From positions 1-64,000 of IMG/VR virus record IMGVR_UViG_3300044730_000851: DNA of 64,000 nt, one strand, 5' to 3'. How positions within the stretch are numbered: the first letter of the stretch is position 1; each line of letters opens with the position of its first letter. This document shows, one piece after another, positions 48,854 to 56,800 of this stretch. Source of the DNA: a virus. The translations under genes were made by a program, and so were the position numbers. The notes beneath the pieces were generated by a model. It had not been told where the DNA came from. It saw nothing but the letters and a program-made list of their open reading frames with translations, and made no database searches.

Positions 48854-49420
48854 CTATTCCGCCCACCAGTGTCGCACGCGAGGGTGCTCTTCCTCAGGGG
48901 GAAGATCGTTCCAGAACGTCCTAACTGTGACCCTCAGGCCAGACTTAACGGAGGAGGTCTTGTGTAGGTACGGGATAGTTGACGGAAAGAACACGGTGCT
49001 GGGTGCTGTGGGTCGGTATTCAATACTGAGCCTAGGAAAGAAGAGAGACCCCCCTTCGTAGGACCCCGGATTGAGATACGAGACGGACGACGCAATGCGG
49101 TAGCGATCCCACTTCTGGTCGTAATGTTCCAAGATGACGCTTCCAGAGGACCCGCGCACAAGGAGCAACTCCTCGCGTTGTGTAAGGCGGCATCCAGCGA
49201 AGTCTCCGTAGTCCCGCGACAGTGTGGTTAGGTACTCGTCGTAGGCGTCCAGAACGTCTGCCCTTTCTGGTGGTGCTGCGGACAGATTGACGGCTTGGCT
49301 CGCGATTCCCTTGGGCTCTGCTGCGAGGTGCGCCATACCCAACAGGTCCTCAACGAGACTCGTAGGAATCTCATACTCGGCAACTCCGGGGAAGATCTGG
49401 TGTCGCCCAGACGCACTCAA
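48854..49420 (-). CDS. 2-oxoglutarate/Fe(II) oxygenase, prolyl-4-hydroxylase-like, 188 aa
   Basis: The double-stranded beta-helix ligands are visible: His99-x-Asp101 in LEHYDQ, distal His153 in YLHKT and Arg163 about ten residues later, which binds the 2-oxoglutarate carboxylate. GGSLFFPRL is the usual strand before the distal ligand. It could hydroxylate a protein (prolyl or other) or small molecule. Start chosen at TTG 49418-49420 (overlap TTGA with upstream gene, AAGG ribosome site); a longer frame starts at 49468. It ends the accessory cassette and sits beside neck genes. The substrate is unknown. Confidence 0.75.
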   Translation of the reverse strand: MSASGRHQIFPGVAEYEIPTSLVEDLLGMAHLAAEPKGIASQAVNLSAAPPERADVLDAYDEYLTTLSRDYGDFAGCRLTQREELLLVRGSSGSVILEHYDQKWDRYRIASSVSYLNPGSYEGGSLFFPRLSIEYRPTAPSTVFFPSTIPYLHKTSSVKSGLRVTVRTFWNDLPPEEEHPRVRHWWAE

Positions 49421-50148
49421 CGGAACACCTTCTGTTGGCGGTGCTGGTGCTGGTACCCCTGCTCCCACTCTGTTTTAAACACCTGGTCTCGGATCAGCAA
49501 CTCTTCCTGATCCTCAACAAACACCTCGGACGTCCAAGACTGTCGTAAGAACGGAACGACACGCGCGATGGGGGTTCCAGAGGCAATAGTCCCATCGAAG
49601 GTCTCCCGCAACAGAAACGCTATGTTGGTTGGGGACCGCCAGGAGTCGGAATCGACAATGGCGCTGAAAGTACGGAACATGTCCACACCAAAGCCTTCTG
49701 GGTGCGTGATCAGCACGCTAACCCCCCTTGGGGTGTGGATAGTCCAGGGGTTAATCCACTTGTACGCACAGTTCGTGTCGAAGCCGGGCGGCACTGGGTA
49801 CCTACCCAACTGCTCCCTGTCGAAAGTCCCAACCGCGCTGAGTACCCGCCGGGGCGCGGATGTAACAAATACGCGACCGCCAGACGCTCTACGAAAGTTC
49901 ACGTCTACAGGCAGCCTCAGGATGTAGCCAGACATCAACGAATCTCGCGTAGGGGAGCAGCGCTTCACAGTTGGGGCAGATCCTCGGCCCTCTGTTCCAT
50001 AGACAGCGGTTTCCCTCAGCCAGTTGGGTGCCATGGTGGCGGCGGCTGCGGGATGTGGTGCGTTATCGAAGTACCACTGATCGATAGCCCCAAAGCGCAC
50101 CAGACCTACCGGTTTGTCCTCAGGGGAGGGGGACGTAGTGCTGCTCAT
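49417..50148 (-). CDS. Paralogue A of an unnamed phage family, 243 aa
   Basis: ATG 50148 (MSSTTSPSPEDK) chosen over a longer frame. It shares with the proteins at 50779-51504 and 51501-52244: a Cys-containing stretch VKRCSPTRDSLMSGYILRLP (61-80), HTPRGVSVLITHP (138-150), IVDSDSW (164-170), SGTPIARVVPF (190-200) and a C-terminal KVFR. The repeated GTP-x-x-x-x-PF element with its preceding strands suggests a beta-barrel (cupin-like) fold. Function unknown. It overlaps the oxygenase-like gene upstream by 29 bp and the P4H-like gene downstream by 4 bp. Confidence 0.7.
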   Translation of the reverse strand: MSSTTSPSPEDKPVGLVRFGAIDQWYFDNAPHPAAAATMAPNWLRETAVYGTEGRGSAPTVKRCSPTRDSLMSGYILRLPVDVNFRRASGGRVFVTSAPRRVLSAVGTFDREQLGRYPVPPGFDTNCAYKWINPWTIHTPRGVSVLITHPEGFGVDMFRTFSAIVDSDSWRSPTNIAFLLRETFDGTIASGTPIARVVPFLRQSWTSEVFVEDQEELLIRDQVFKTEWEQGYQHQHRQQKVFR

Positions 50149-50803
50149 TCTGTTTGTCCAAGGCTCTGAGCGGCGACACGTCATATGCGACCGTTATGCG
50201 GGGGCCTCCCCACGACCAGTCGCCCATGGCGTGCGGCCACTTGCTCTCTCCGAGGATTGCTCGGTTGTTTCTGTTTTCCACTACGACGATATCTCCGTCA
50301 ATGTTGTAGTGAGTCTGGGAAGGCTCGGCGGTCACCGCGTAGTACCCGTGAAACTGCGGCGCCCCCAGTGGTGAGTGTATGTGCCAGTCCAACTTTCCGG
50401 AATGTGCGTAATTGACGTTGAACCAACCCTGGACCATGAACCGCTGAGATCGGAAGTTCAACTCGTAGTAGTCGCACGCCTCACGCGTCATCTCTCCGAT
50501 AGCCAACAGCAGGTCATATACGTTTGATTCATGGAACTGGAACACGTTGTAGTCTCGCCAGGCAACCGTGGAAAGGGACCCTGAGTCTTCCCACAGGCGC
50601 TTTCCGGATTCGGCTCCCGGGGTTGGACGCCCAAGAGCGACTTCACTGTCCTGGGCCTCAAGGAGTCGGTACTTGGCGAGTAGAAAATCACTGAGGAACT
50701 GCGTATTAAGATCCAGGTCTCTAGTGAAGTGCTTGAACGGTTTGCTTGTCCGCGTGGGCAGCAGGGACCGTCGTCCGGTCAGCGGTACTTTTTGCTGTTC
50801 CAC
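50120..50803 (-). CDS. Probable 2-oxoglutarate/Fe(II) oxygenase (HxH type), 227 aa
   Basis: The double-stranded beta-helix shows His141-x-His143 in DWHIHS, GYYAV (153-157) as the central strand, His191 in WPHAMGD and Arg202 in GPRITVAY, matching the ligand order of Fe(II)/2OG oxygenases (here with His replacing the usual Asp). The GTG start at 50801-50803 overlaps paralogue B by 25 bp. It is embedded between two members of the paralogue family (A and B), so the proteins may act together. The missing Asp leaves activity uncertain: it may be a variant oxygenase or a non-catalytic barrel. Confidence 0.65.
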   Translation of the reverse strand: MEQQKVPLTGRRSLLPTRTSKPFKHFTRDLDLNTQFLSDFLLAKYRLLEAQDSEVALGRPTPGAESGKRLWEDSGSLSTVAWRDYNVFQFHESNVYDLLLAIGEMTREACDYYELNFRSQRFMVQGWFNVNYAHSGKLDWHIHSPLGAPQFHGYYAVTAEPSQTHYNIDGDIVVVENRNNRAILGESKWPHAMGDWSWGGPRITVAYDVSPLRALDKQNEQHYVPLP

Positions 50804-51504
50804 ACGTTCTCCTTGTAGTAGCCGTAGATCTTGGTCCTCTTCTTCTCTAGGAGCATGGCCCCGCTCTCAGCCAACGCATGGTTGGTTTCCAACTTCCAGT
50901 CTTCCCGTTTAAACGGGAGCACTGTGAACATAGGGGTACCTGAGGGGATTGTCCCCTCAAAGTCCTTGCGCAGAAAGAATGTGATGGCGTTGGGAGCCCA
51001 CCATTGGTCAGTGTCTTGGACTCCGCTGTAGGTGATGAACGGAAGGTCATACCGGTTGAGTGGGTGCGTTATCAGACTCGAATACCCCGGAGGTGTTTTG
51101 AAGGCCCAGCGCATGTCCCAGATGTAGTGGGTGGGCCAGCAGCCAGCAGGTACTGGAACCTCGATGTAGCCCCGGGTTTCAATGGGGCGGACGATGGGGT
51201 CCTGCCAAGAGATGTGCGGTCCGTCGTCGTCCACGGCAACATCAATGTCTATAGGAGTGACGTAGTGATAACCGGTCGTCAGGGCGTCTAGAAACGGGGC
51301 GCAGTGCTTGAAACTCAGGTTGGCGGAGTCACGACCGTTCCTATTGCTGACCCCTAAGTCTCGCCTGTCATTCGATGTATGGAACAGGTACGCGTCTCGG
51401 TACCAGGCAGGTACCGACTCATAGGCCGGGCGCGGGGGTAGCGTGATGTCGCGGTACTGGTTGTTTGCGTACGTCTCGATGTGTAGAACTTCGTCCCCGC
51501 TCAT
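50779..51504 (-). CDS. Paralogue B of the unnamed phage family, 241 aa
   Basis: Key stretches: VPAWYRDAYLFH (31-42), KHCAPFLDALTTGYHYVTPI (67-86) with Cys68, TPPGYSSLITHPL (137-149), QDTDQW (163-168), SGTPMFTVLPFKREDW (188-203) and C-terminal KKYR. These align with paralogues A and C. Two Trp/Tyr-rich and Asp-containing loops may line a pocket. Starts at ATG 51504, overlapping C by 4 bp (ATGA). Role unknown; no known domain can be named. Confidence 0.7.
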   Translation of the reverse strand: MSGDEVLHIETYANNQYRDITLPPRPAYESVPAWYRDAYLFHTSNDRRDLGVSNRNGRDSANLSFKHCAPFLDALTTGYHYVTPIDIDVAVDDDGPHISWQDPIVRPIETRGYIEVPVPAGCWPTHYIWDMRWAFKTPPGYSSLITHPLNRYDLPFITYSGVQDTDQWWAPNAITFFLRKDFEGTIPSGTPMFTVLPFKREDWKLETNHALAESGAMLLEKKRTKIYGYYKENVWNSKKYR

Positions 51505-52244
51505 CGGTACTCCTTTCTCGACCAGAAGTTGCTCCGGTATCCGCCTGTGAATACCGACCTAATCCGAGAAGCCTGTCCGTCAATTAGGTCTGCGTCGTAC
51601 TCTCCATGAATCGCGCTGCTCCAGGCCTCCCGAGCAAAGGGGACCACGACCGCTAACGGCGTGCCTTGCTTGATGACTCCTTGGACGCCGCGTCGCATGA
51701 GCAACGAGTACGCCCCATCCGGGGCGTACTGATCGGTGTCCATGACCGCGGGGAGGACCTGCCAAGGGACATCGATTGAGTACGGAGGGTGCGTGATCAT
51801 GACGCTGTAGCCGGGTGGGGTCAGGTATCCCCACAGCGGGTGAATGCGGAAGAGGTCCTCGCAGTATTGTGCCCGGTCAAACGGCAACTCCGATACTTGC
51901 TGCCTGTCGTGAAGGCTGACGACCTTCCAAGACACGTTGCCCTTGGGCAACTGCCATCGAATCCGGTCTCCGGTGGTGTCAATCGAGATATCGACGGGTA
52001 CCTTAAGTAGGTATCCGGTACTCAGTGCGTCGAGAACCGACGGGCACTTCTTGATGGTTTGATTGCCTTTACCGCCCTCGATCTTCATCGAGCCGCCCGC
52101 GTAGACGTCCTGTTCTCGCCACCATGCGGGGATGTTCTTGGACAGAGGCTCCGGCTTTGGGGCATACGTAGGGACACCGGGGGCCACCGGGAAGAACTGA
52201 ATGATTTTGGACGGCTTACTCGAAGTAAACCTAGTACTCAGCAT
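51501..52244 (-). CDS. Paralogue C of the unnamed phage family, 247 aa
   Basis: Shares IPAWWREQDVYAG (39-51), KKCPSVLDALSTGYLLKVPV (65-84) with Cys67, TPPGYSVMITHPP (142-154), MDTDQY (168-173), GTPLAVVVPFAREAW (194-208) and the C-terminal RKEYR with paralogue B. Pairwise identity is high in these motifs but low elsewhere, so duplication is old. ATG start at 52244, overlapping D by 14 bp. Confidence 0.7.
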   Translation of the reverse strand: MLSTRFTSSKPSKIIQFFPVAPGVPTYAPKPEPLSKNIPAWWREQDVYAGGSMKIEGGKGNQTIKKCPSVLDALSTGYLLKVPVDISIDTTGDRIRWQLPKGNVSWKVVSLHDRQQVSELPFDRAQYCEDLFRIHPLWGYLTPPGYSVMITHPPYSIDVPWQVLPAVMDTDQYAPDGAYSLLMRRGVQGVIKQGTPLAVVVPFAREAWSSAIHGEYDADLIDGQASRIRSVFTGGYRSNFWSRKEYR

Positions 52245-52983
52245 GGTCTGCGTTCTCGATTCTCGTTGGGGTTACGCGTAGTAGAGCGATTGGTGTGCCT
52301 CGCTTTATGACAACTGGATCATCTTCAGCACCCCGCTTCAGGAGGAACGGGAGGCCGAGAGGACCTGAAGGTGAGTGCGGCCAGGTGAGACGTGCATCTA
52401 ACGTCCTGAAAGGGAGAGAGTTGTCGTCAACTGGGCTACGCACAACGACATCGCAATCGACAGTGGGGCTCCAGTAGATGAGCCACCGGTAGTGTGCGTC
52501 GAAATACCGATCGACTGGGAAGTCTCTCCTGTATCTGACTCCAGTAACGCGTCCTGCGGGCTGGAGCACTGTTCGTGATACAAGGTCCGCGGACTCCGTC
52601 CATTCGGTTCCTACGTCGCTGGGAATTCTTCGTGGTCGGATGAAGACATCGGCAAACAGCCGGACTTCGTACTCACCCCCGGCACTAGGCTCTGGCGCCC
52701 AACTGATTTCAGATACGACTCGGTTGTGCGGCCAAAACTCGTCTCCCCGAGCAAGGGCCTGACGTTGTAGGTCTTCATGAATCTTTCGCTGCCAAGCCTG
52801 TTCCTGGCTGAGGTGAGGGCTGACTGGAAGTTCCCCGCGGACGGCGGTTGGTTGTTGAAACTCGTTGTCGTTGGCCGACATTCTCTTGGACGGACGACCC
52901 AGCATGCGCTCACTTGTCTGCGGGAAAATCGAGCGACGCCGAGTTTCCCCTCCAGGGTCGATTCGTTGGTGATCTGCAGTCAT
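52231..52983 (-). CDS. Divergent member D of the cassette, 250 aa
   Basis: ATG 52983 (MTADHQRIDPGG) is the chosen start; internal ATGs at MLGRPSK and MSANDNE are alternatives. Only the C-terminal third matches the family: KRGTPIALLRVTPTR (227-241) parallels the GTP element and LPFLLKRGAE (211-220) the strand before it. The N-terminal ~90 residues are polar and unstructured; the middle is beta-rich. It could be a partner rather than a true paralogue. It begins the cassette after the PASTA-Hint protein. Confidence 0.6.
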   Translation of the reverse strand: MTADHQRIDPGGETRRRSIFPQTSERMLGRPSKRMSANDNEFQQPTAVRGELPVSPHLSQEQAWQRKIHEDLQRQALARGDEFWPHNRVVSEISWAPEPSAGGEYEVRLFADVFIRPRRIPSDVGTEWTESADLVSRTVLQPAGRVTGVRYRRDFPVDRYFDAHYRWLIYWSPTVDCDVVVRSPVDDNSLPFRTLDARLTWPHSPSGPLGLPFLLKRGAEDDPVVIKRGTPIALLRVTPTRIENADHAEY

Positions 52984-53000
52984 GGCGAACGACTCGTTAC

Positions 53001-53834
53001 CTATGCGTCTTCGGGACCTATGCCGTTCCACGTCAGCATGTGTTCGGTGAAAAAGAGGTCGTACGGTTCACAGCGAAGTGAGATCACCTCGGTACCTGAC
53101 GTGAGCGGGACCGACTCGTAAGTGAGGATGGGTTCCCAGTCATTCACGGAACCGTCGTAGACGAGATCGGAAGGCTCCAACGAGTCAGCGCGAGTCAGGG
53201 TGTAGACATCATTCCTTCTTACAAGAATGTAGTGACTCGGAGAGAACAGATCGCCATTGACGATATAGAGTTCGTCGACCGTAGACCTTGCGATGCTGGT
53301 GACTTCAGTCTCAACAAGTCCTAGGGACGTGAACGAATCGGACTCCCAGGCGAGGGATCCGGACATCGCGGCTAGAAGCGCAGCGTCAGCGTCCGTGCCG
53401 AGTTCTTCGATGTTGAGTGAATAGAGACGGTCGCCTACCTGGACGTCCTCGGCTCGGACGAGCCCCTCGGGCGTACGGACCATGGTGTCGGGGGCTACTG
53501 AGTAGTCGTGGTTGAACGAAAAGCCGAAGCCACCGTAGAAGCCGAAGCCACCGTAGAAGCCGAAGCCACCGTAGAAGCCGAAGCCAGGGTACACATAGTT
53601 CCAACGGCTGATCCCGACGGCCGACCCTCGCAGAACCACCGCTCCAGACGCGACTCCTTGGCTGATGACCTGCGTATCTATGCCGCTGTTGCTGGTGTTT
53701 GAGGTGGTCTCGCTACCCAGACTCAGACCGACGTTGGTCAGGGCCGTGATCGCGTTCGCACGGGTCTGTCCGACAATGTTGGGGACCGTGGTTTTGCGCG
53801 GTCCGCCGCGGTCAAGGTTGCGTGATGTCGACAA
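53001..53834 (-). CDS. PASTA plus Gly-aromatic repeat plus Hint-like protein, 277 aa
   Basis: The N-terminus is one PASTA domain (TVPNIVGQTRANAITALTNV ... GSAVGIS, ~15-76), a peptidoglycan/beta-lactam binding unit. Residues 84-107 are (GGFGFY) repeats. From residue ~110 a Hint (hedgehog/intein) domain begins: SVAPDTMVRTPEG (Ser112 in place of the first splice residue), DVQVGDRLYS, SPSHYILV (His201) and a C-terminal block ending FFTEHMLTWNG (His265, Asn270). The final His-Asn-Cys/Ser/Thr of splicing inteins is absent, so protein splicing is unlikely but self-cleavage at N270-G271 or at Ser112 is possible. The TTG start has AGGAGAAGAAG upstream. Adjacent to a large fibre gene, this is probably virion-linked. 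Confidence 0.72.
   Translation of the reverse strand: MSTSRNLDRGGPRKTTVPNIVGQTRANAITALTNVGLSLGSETTSNTSNSGIDTQVISQGVASGAVVLRGSAVGISRWNYVYPGFGFYGGFGFYGGFGFYGGFGFSFNHDYSVAPDTMVRTPEGLVRAEDVQVGDRLYSLNIEELGTDADAALLAAMSGSLAWESDSFTSLGLVETEVTSIARSTVDELYIVNGDLFSPSHYILVRRNDVYTLTRADSLEPSDLVYDGSVNDWEPILTYESVPLTSGTEVISLRCEPYDLFFTEHMLTWNGIGPEDA
53521..53585. repeat. 18-bp in-frame tandem repeat
   Basis: The unit AAGCCGAAGCCACCGTAG (plus strand) is repeated exactly three times at 53521-53538, 53539-53556 and 53557-53574, with a partial fourth copy (53575-53585). On the coding strand it encodes GGFGFY repeats in the PASTA-Hint protein. The near-identity of the copies suggests recent expansion. Confidence 0.85.
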
Positions 53835-53862
53835 CTTCTTCTCCTACTGGTTGCGAGATCTA

Positions 53863-56800
53863 TTACGACAGGTCACCGGTCAGGACCCACACGTTGGCGG
53901 CCCGCTTCGTGAGCGTAGCCCCGGACCACTGCGCGCGAAGGTTCAAACCTGGCGTCGCATTGATGGTCACACCGCCAGCGGCGGCAATGTTGACGCCACC
54001 GGCACCCACCCGCAGGAGGTGGATCTGAGTACCCACCTTGAAGTTGACGGTAGCGTCTGCTGCAACCGTGAACGTAAGCGCGGAACCGCTGTTCATCTCA
54101 ATCATTCGTCCGGCGTCGCTCAGAACAAACTGATACGAAGCCGTCTTCTGGTCAATCACCACGGGGGCGTCCAGAACGTTACCGGCCGCCAGCGTGATGC
54201 CACCACCGGTCACTGACAAGCCGCCCGAAGAGATCGTGACAGTGGTGAGCGTCGGGGAGGTGCCGAACACCAGGGCCCCGCTGCCCGTCTCGTCCGAGAT
54301 CACTCCGGCCAGTTGGGCGGATGTGGTGGCCGCGAACTGATTGAGCCCGCTGGTGGTCAGGCCGAGGCCGGTCGTGGCGTGAACGTGGTCCGCTCGGGCG
54401 TACCGGAGCGACGTGCCCACGGCAGCGGTGCCGAGTGCCGCGGGGGTTGCCGCCGAGGCCTGGCCCACAACAAACGCCGTGGTTGCCAACTGGGTGGTGT
54501 TGGTGTCTGCAGCGGCGGTTGGTGCTGCAGGAATACCCGTCAGGGTGGGCGATGCGATCGGTGCCTTCGCTGCAAGATCCGAAACCAGGCCCGTGATCGC
54601 GCTCTGCGCAAGTGCGATGTTCGTGCTGGAGACGCTCGTCACACGACCCTTGGCGTCAACTGTGATGGCCGGTACCGCAGTAGCGGAGCCGTACACTCCA
54701 GCAGTCACTCCAGAATTGGCAAGTGTCAGAGTGATACCAGTCGTTCCCGAACCGGTGGCGTCACCAGAGACAGAGATACTCTGGTTGGCCGTCAGGTACG
54801 TATTTGTGTCTAGGGACCACGTATCGGCGGCCGTCTTCCGTAGGATGCCGCTGGTACCTGCGAGGGCCGCGATGGCCGTGAGGTCGGCATCCAGAGGCTG
54901 CTTACCGGCCAGCGAATTCGTGAGTGTGGTCGCAAACGACGCATCATCGTTGATCGCGTCCGCGAGTTCGCTGAGGGTATTCAGGGCCGCGGGAGCGGCA
55001 CCGATGAGGTCGCTGACGGCCCCAGTGACGAATGCTGTGGTGGCCACCTGAGTGGTGTTGGTGCCCGCGGTAGCAGTGGGCGCGGTCGGAGTACCAGTCA
55101 ACTCCGGAGACGCAAGCGACGCCTTACCCGCAAGAGCCGATGCCAGGCCAGTGACCTGCGACTGCGTGATCGCGATATCTACCGACGACGCTGCCGTCAC
55201 GCGACCCTTGCTGTCCACGGTGACCTGAGCCACCGAGTCGGCATCACCGTAGGTTCCCGAGTTTACGCCGCTGTTGGCTAGGGTGGCCGTGATGCTGGTG
55301 GCACCGGATCCGGTGATATCACCGCTCAGGGTCACTGTCTGGTTCCCGGTGAGGTACGTAGACGTGTCCAGCGACCATGTGTTGGCGGCCGTCTTCTTTA
55401 GCAGACCGCTGTTCGCCGAGATCTCGGCGATCGCGGTCAGGTCGCCATCGAGAGGCTGCTTTCCGCTGAGTGCCGTCTGCACCGTGGTGTGGAAGGACGG
55501 GTCATCGTTGATGGCCGCGGCCAGTTCGTCAAGGGTGTCAAGGCCAGACGGCGCTGAACCCCTGAGGCTGCTGATACTGGCATCGGTGTACGTGTTGGCA
55601 GCGCTTTCGGCGGCGTCGGCTTTGGAAGTTGCATCGGCAGCGGCGGTGGCTACTGCAGCACTTTCGGCAGCGTCCGCGTAGCCCTGAAGTGCGTTCGTGG
55701 CTGTAGCGATCTCTGCGTCAGTGTACCCGTTTGCAGCACTCTCGGCGGCGTCTGCCTTGGACTGAGCCCCGGCCGTGGTTTCAAGGAGCGACGTGTTCGC
55801 AATGCCGTGCACGTTGGTGGTGCTGGCGTTGTGGTTGCTCAAGGCCGTTCCAGCGCCATTCGCGGCGTTGGTAATCTGAGTGTTAAGGTTGGACATAGTG
55901 CTGTCGACGGCGCTGTTGATGGTGTTGTTTAGTACGACAACTTCCGCATCCGTGTAGTTGTTTGCTGCGGTTACTGCGTCGGTCTCCGCCTGATCCGCGT
56001 AGTCTTCAAGGTCACTTACTGCAGCCGCGAGATCACTTGCAGCCGTGCTGGCGACCGACGAAATCTGGCCCGCCACGGAAGTGGAGAACTCCGGGTCGTC
56101 ATTGATCGCGGCTGCCAACTCGTTGAGGGTGTTCAGGAGTGACGGCGCGGCGTCGACGAGGCCAGAAACTGCCGCGTCCGCGTACGCCTTGGCGTCCACC
56201 TCAGCCTGATCGGCGTAGGCTTCAAGGGCAGCCGTCGCGGTAACAATCTCCGCATCGGTGTAGGCGTTCGCAGTGTTCACGGCGTCGATCTCAACCTGGT
56301 CGGCGTAAGCCTCAGCGGCCTCTCGCTGCCCGAACGCATAGGTCTGAGCAGCACTCAGTGCGTCTGCCTCAGCCTGATCGGCGTACGCCTCAAGAGCCGT
56401 CGTGGCTGCAGAGACTTCGGCGTCCGTGTAGGCGTTCGCTGCCGTGACGGCAGCACCTTCGGCAGCGTCCGTGTACGCCTCTAGAGCGTCCACTGCGTTA
56501 GCGAGCGTGCTATCCGTGTACGTCTGCGCGGCTGATGTGGCCGCTGACTGCGCTGCGTTCGCCTTGGTTGTGGCGTCAGTGGAGGCCGCAGATATGGCGG
56601 CCGCCTGCGCTGCGTTCGCCTTCGATGTCGCATCGGACGCTGCGGTCGATACGGCTGCGGCCTGTGCTGCGTTTGCCTTCGACGTAGCGTCTGCTGCGGC
56701 AGTAGAGATGGCAGCCGCTTGGGCAGCATTGGCCTTGGATGTGGCATCGGTCGCAGAGGTGGCTACAGCGGCGGCCTGGGCAGCGTCCGCCTTGGAGGTG

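Noticed and set aside
54413-55051. Long plus-strand open frame (212 codons) opposite the large fibre gene
   Set aside because: It is antisense to an Ala-rich repeat gene and its composition simply mirrors the repeats; no ribosome site or homology pattern supports it.
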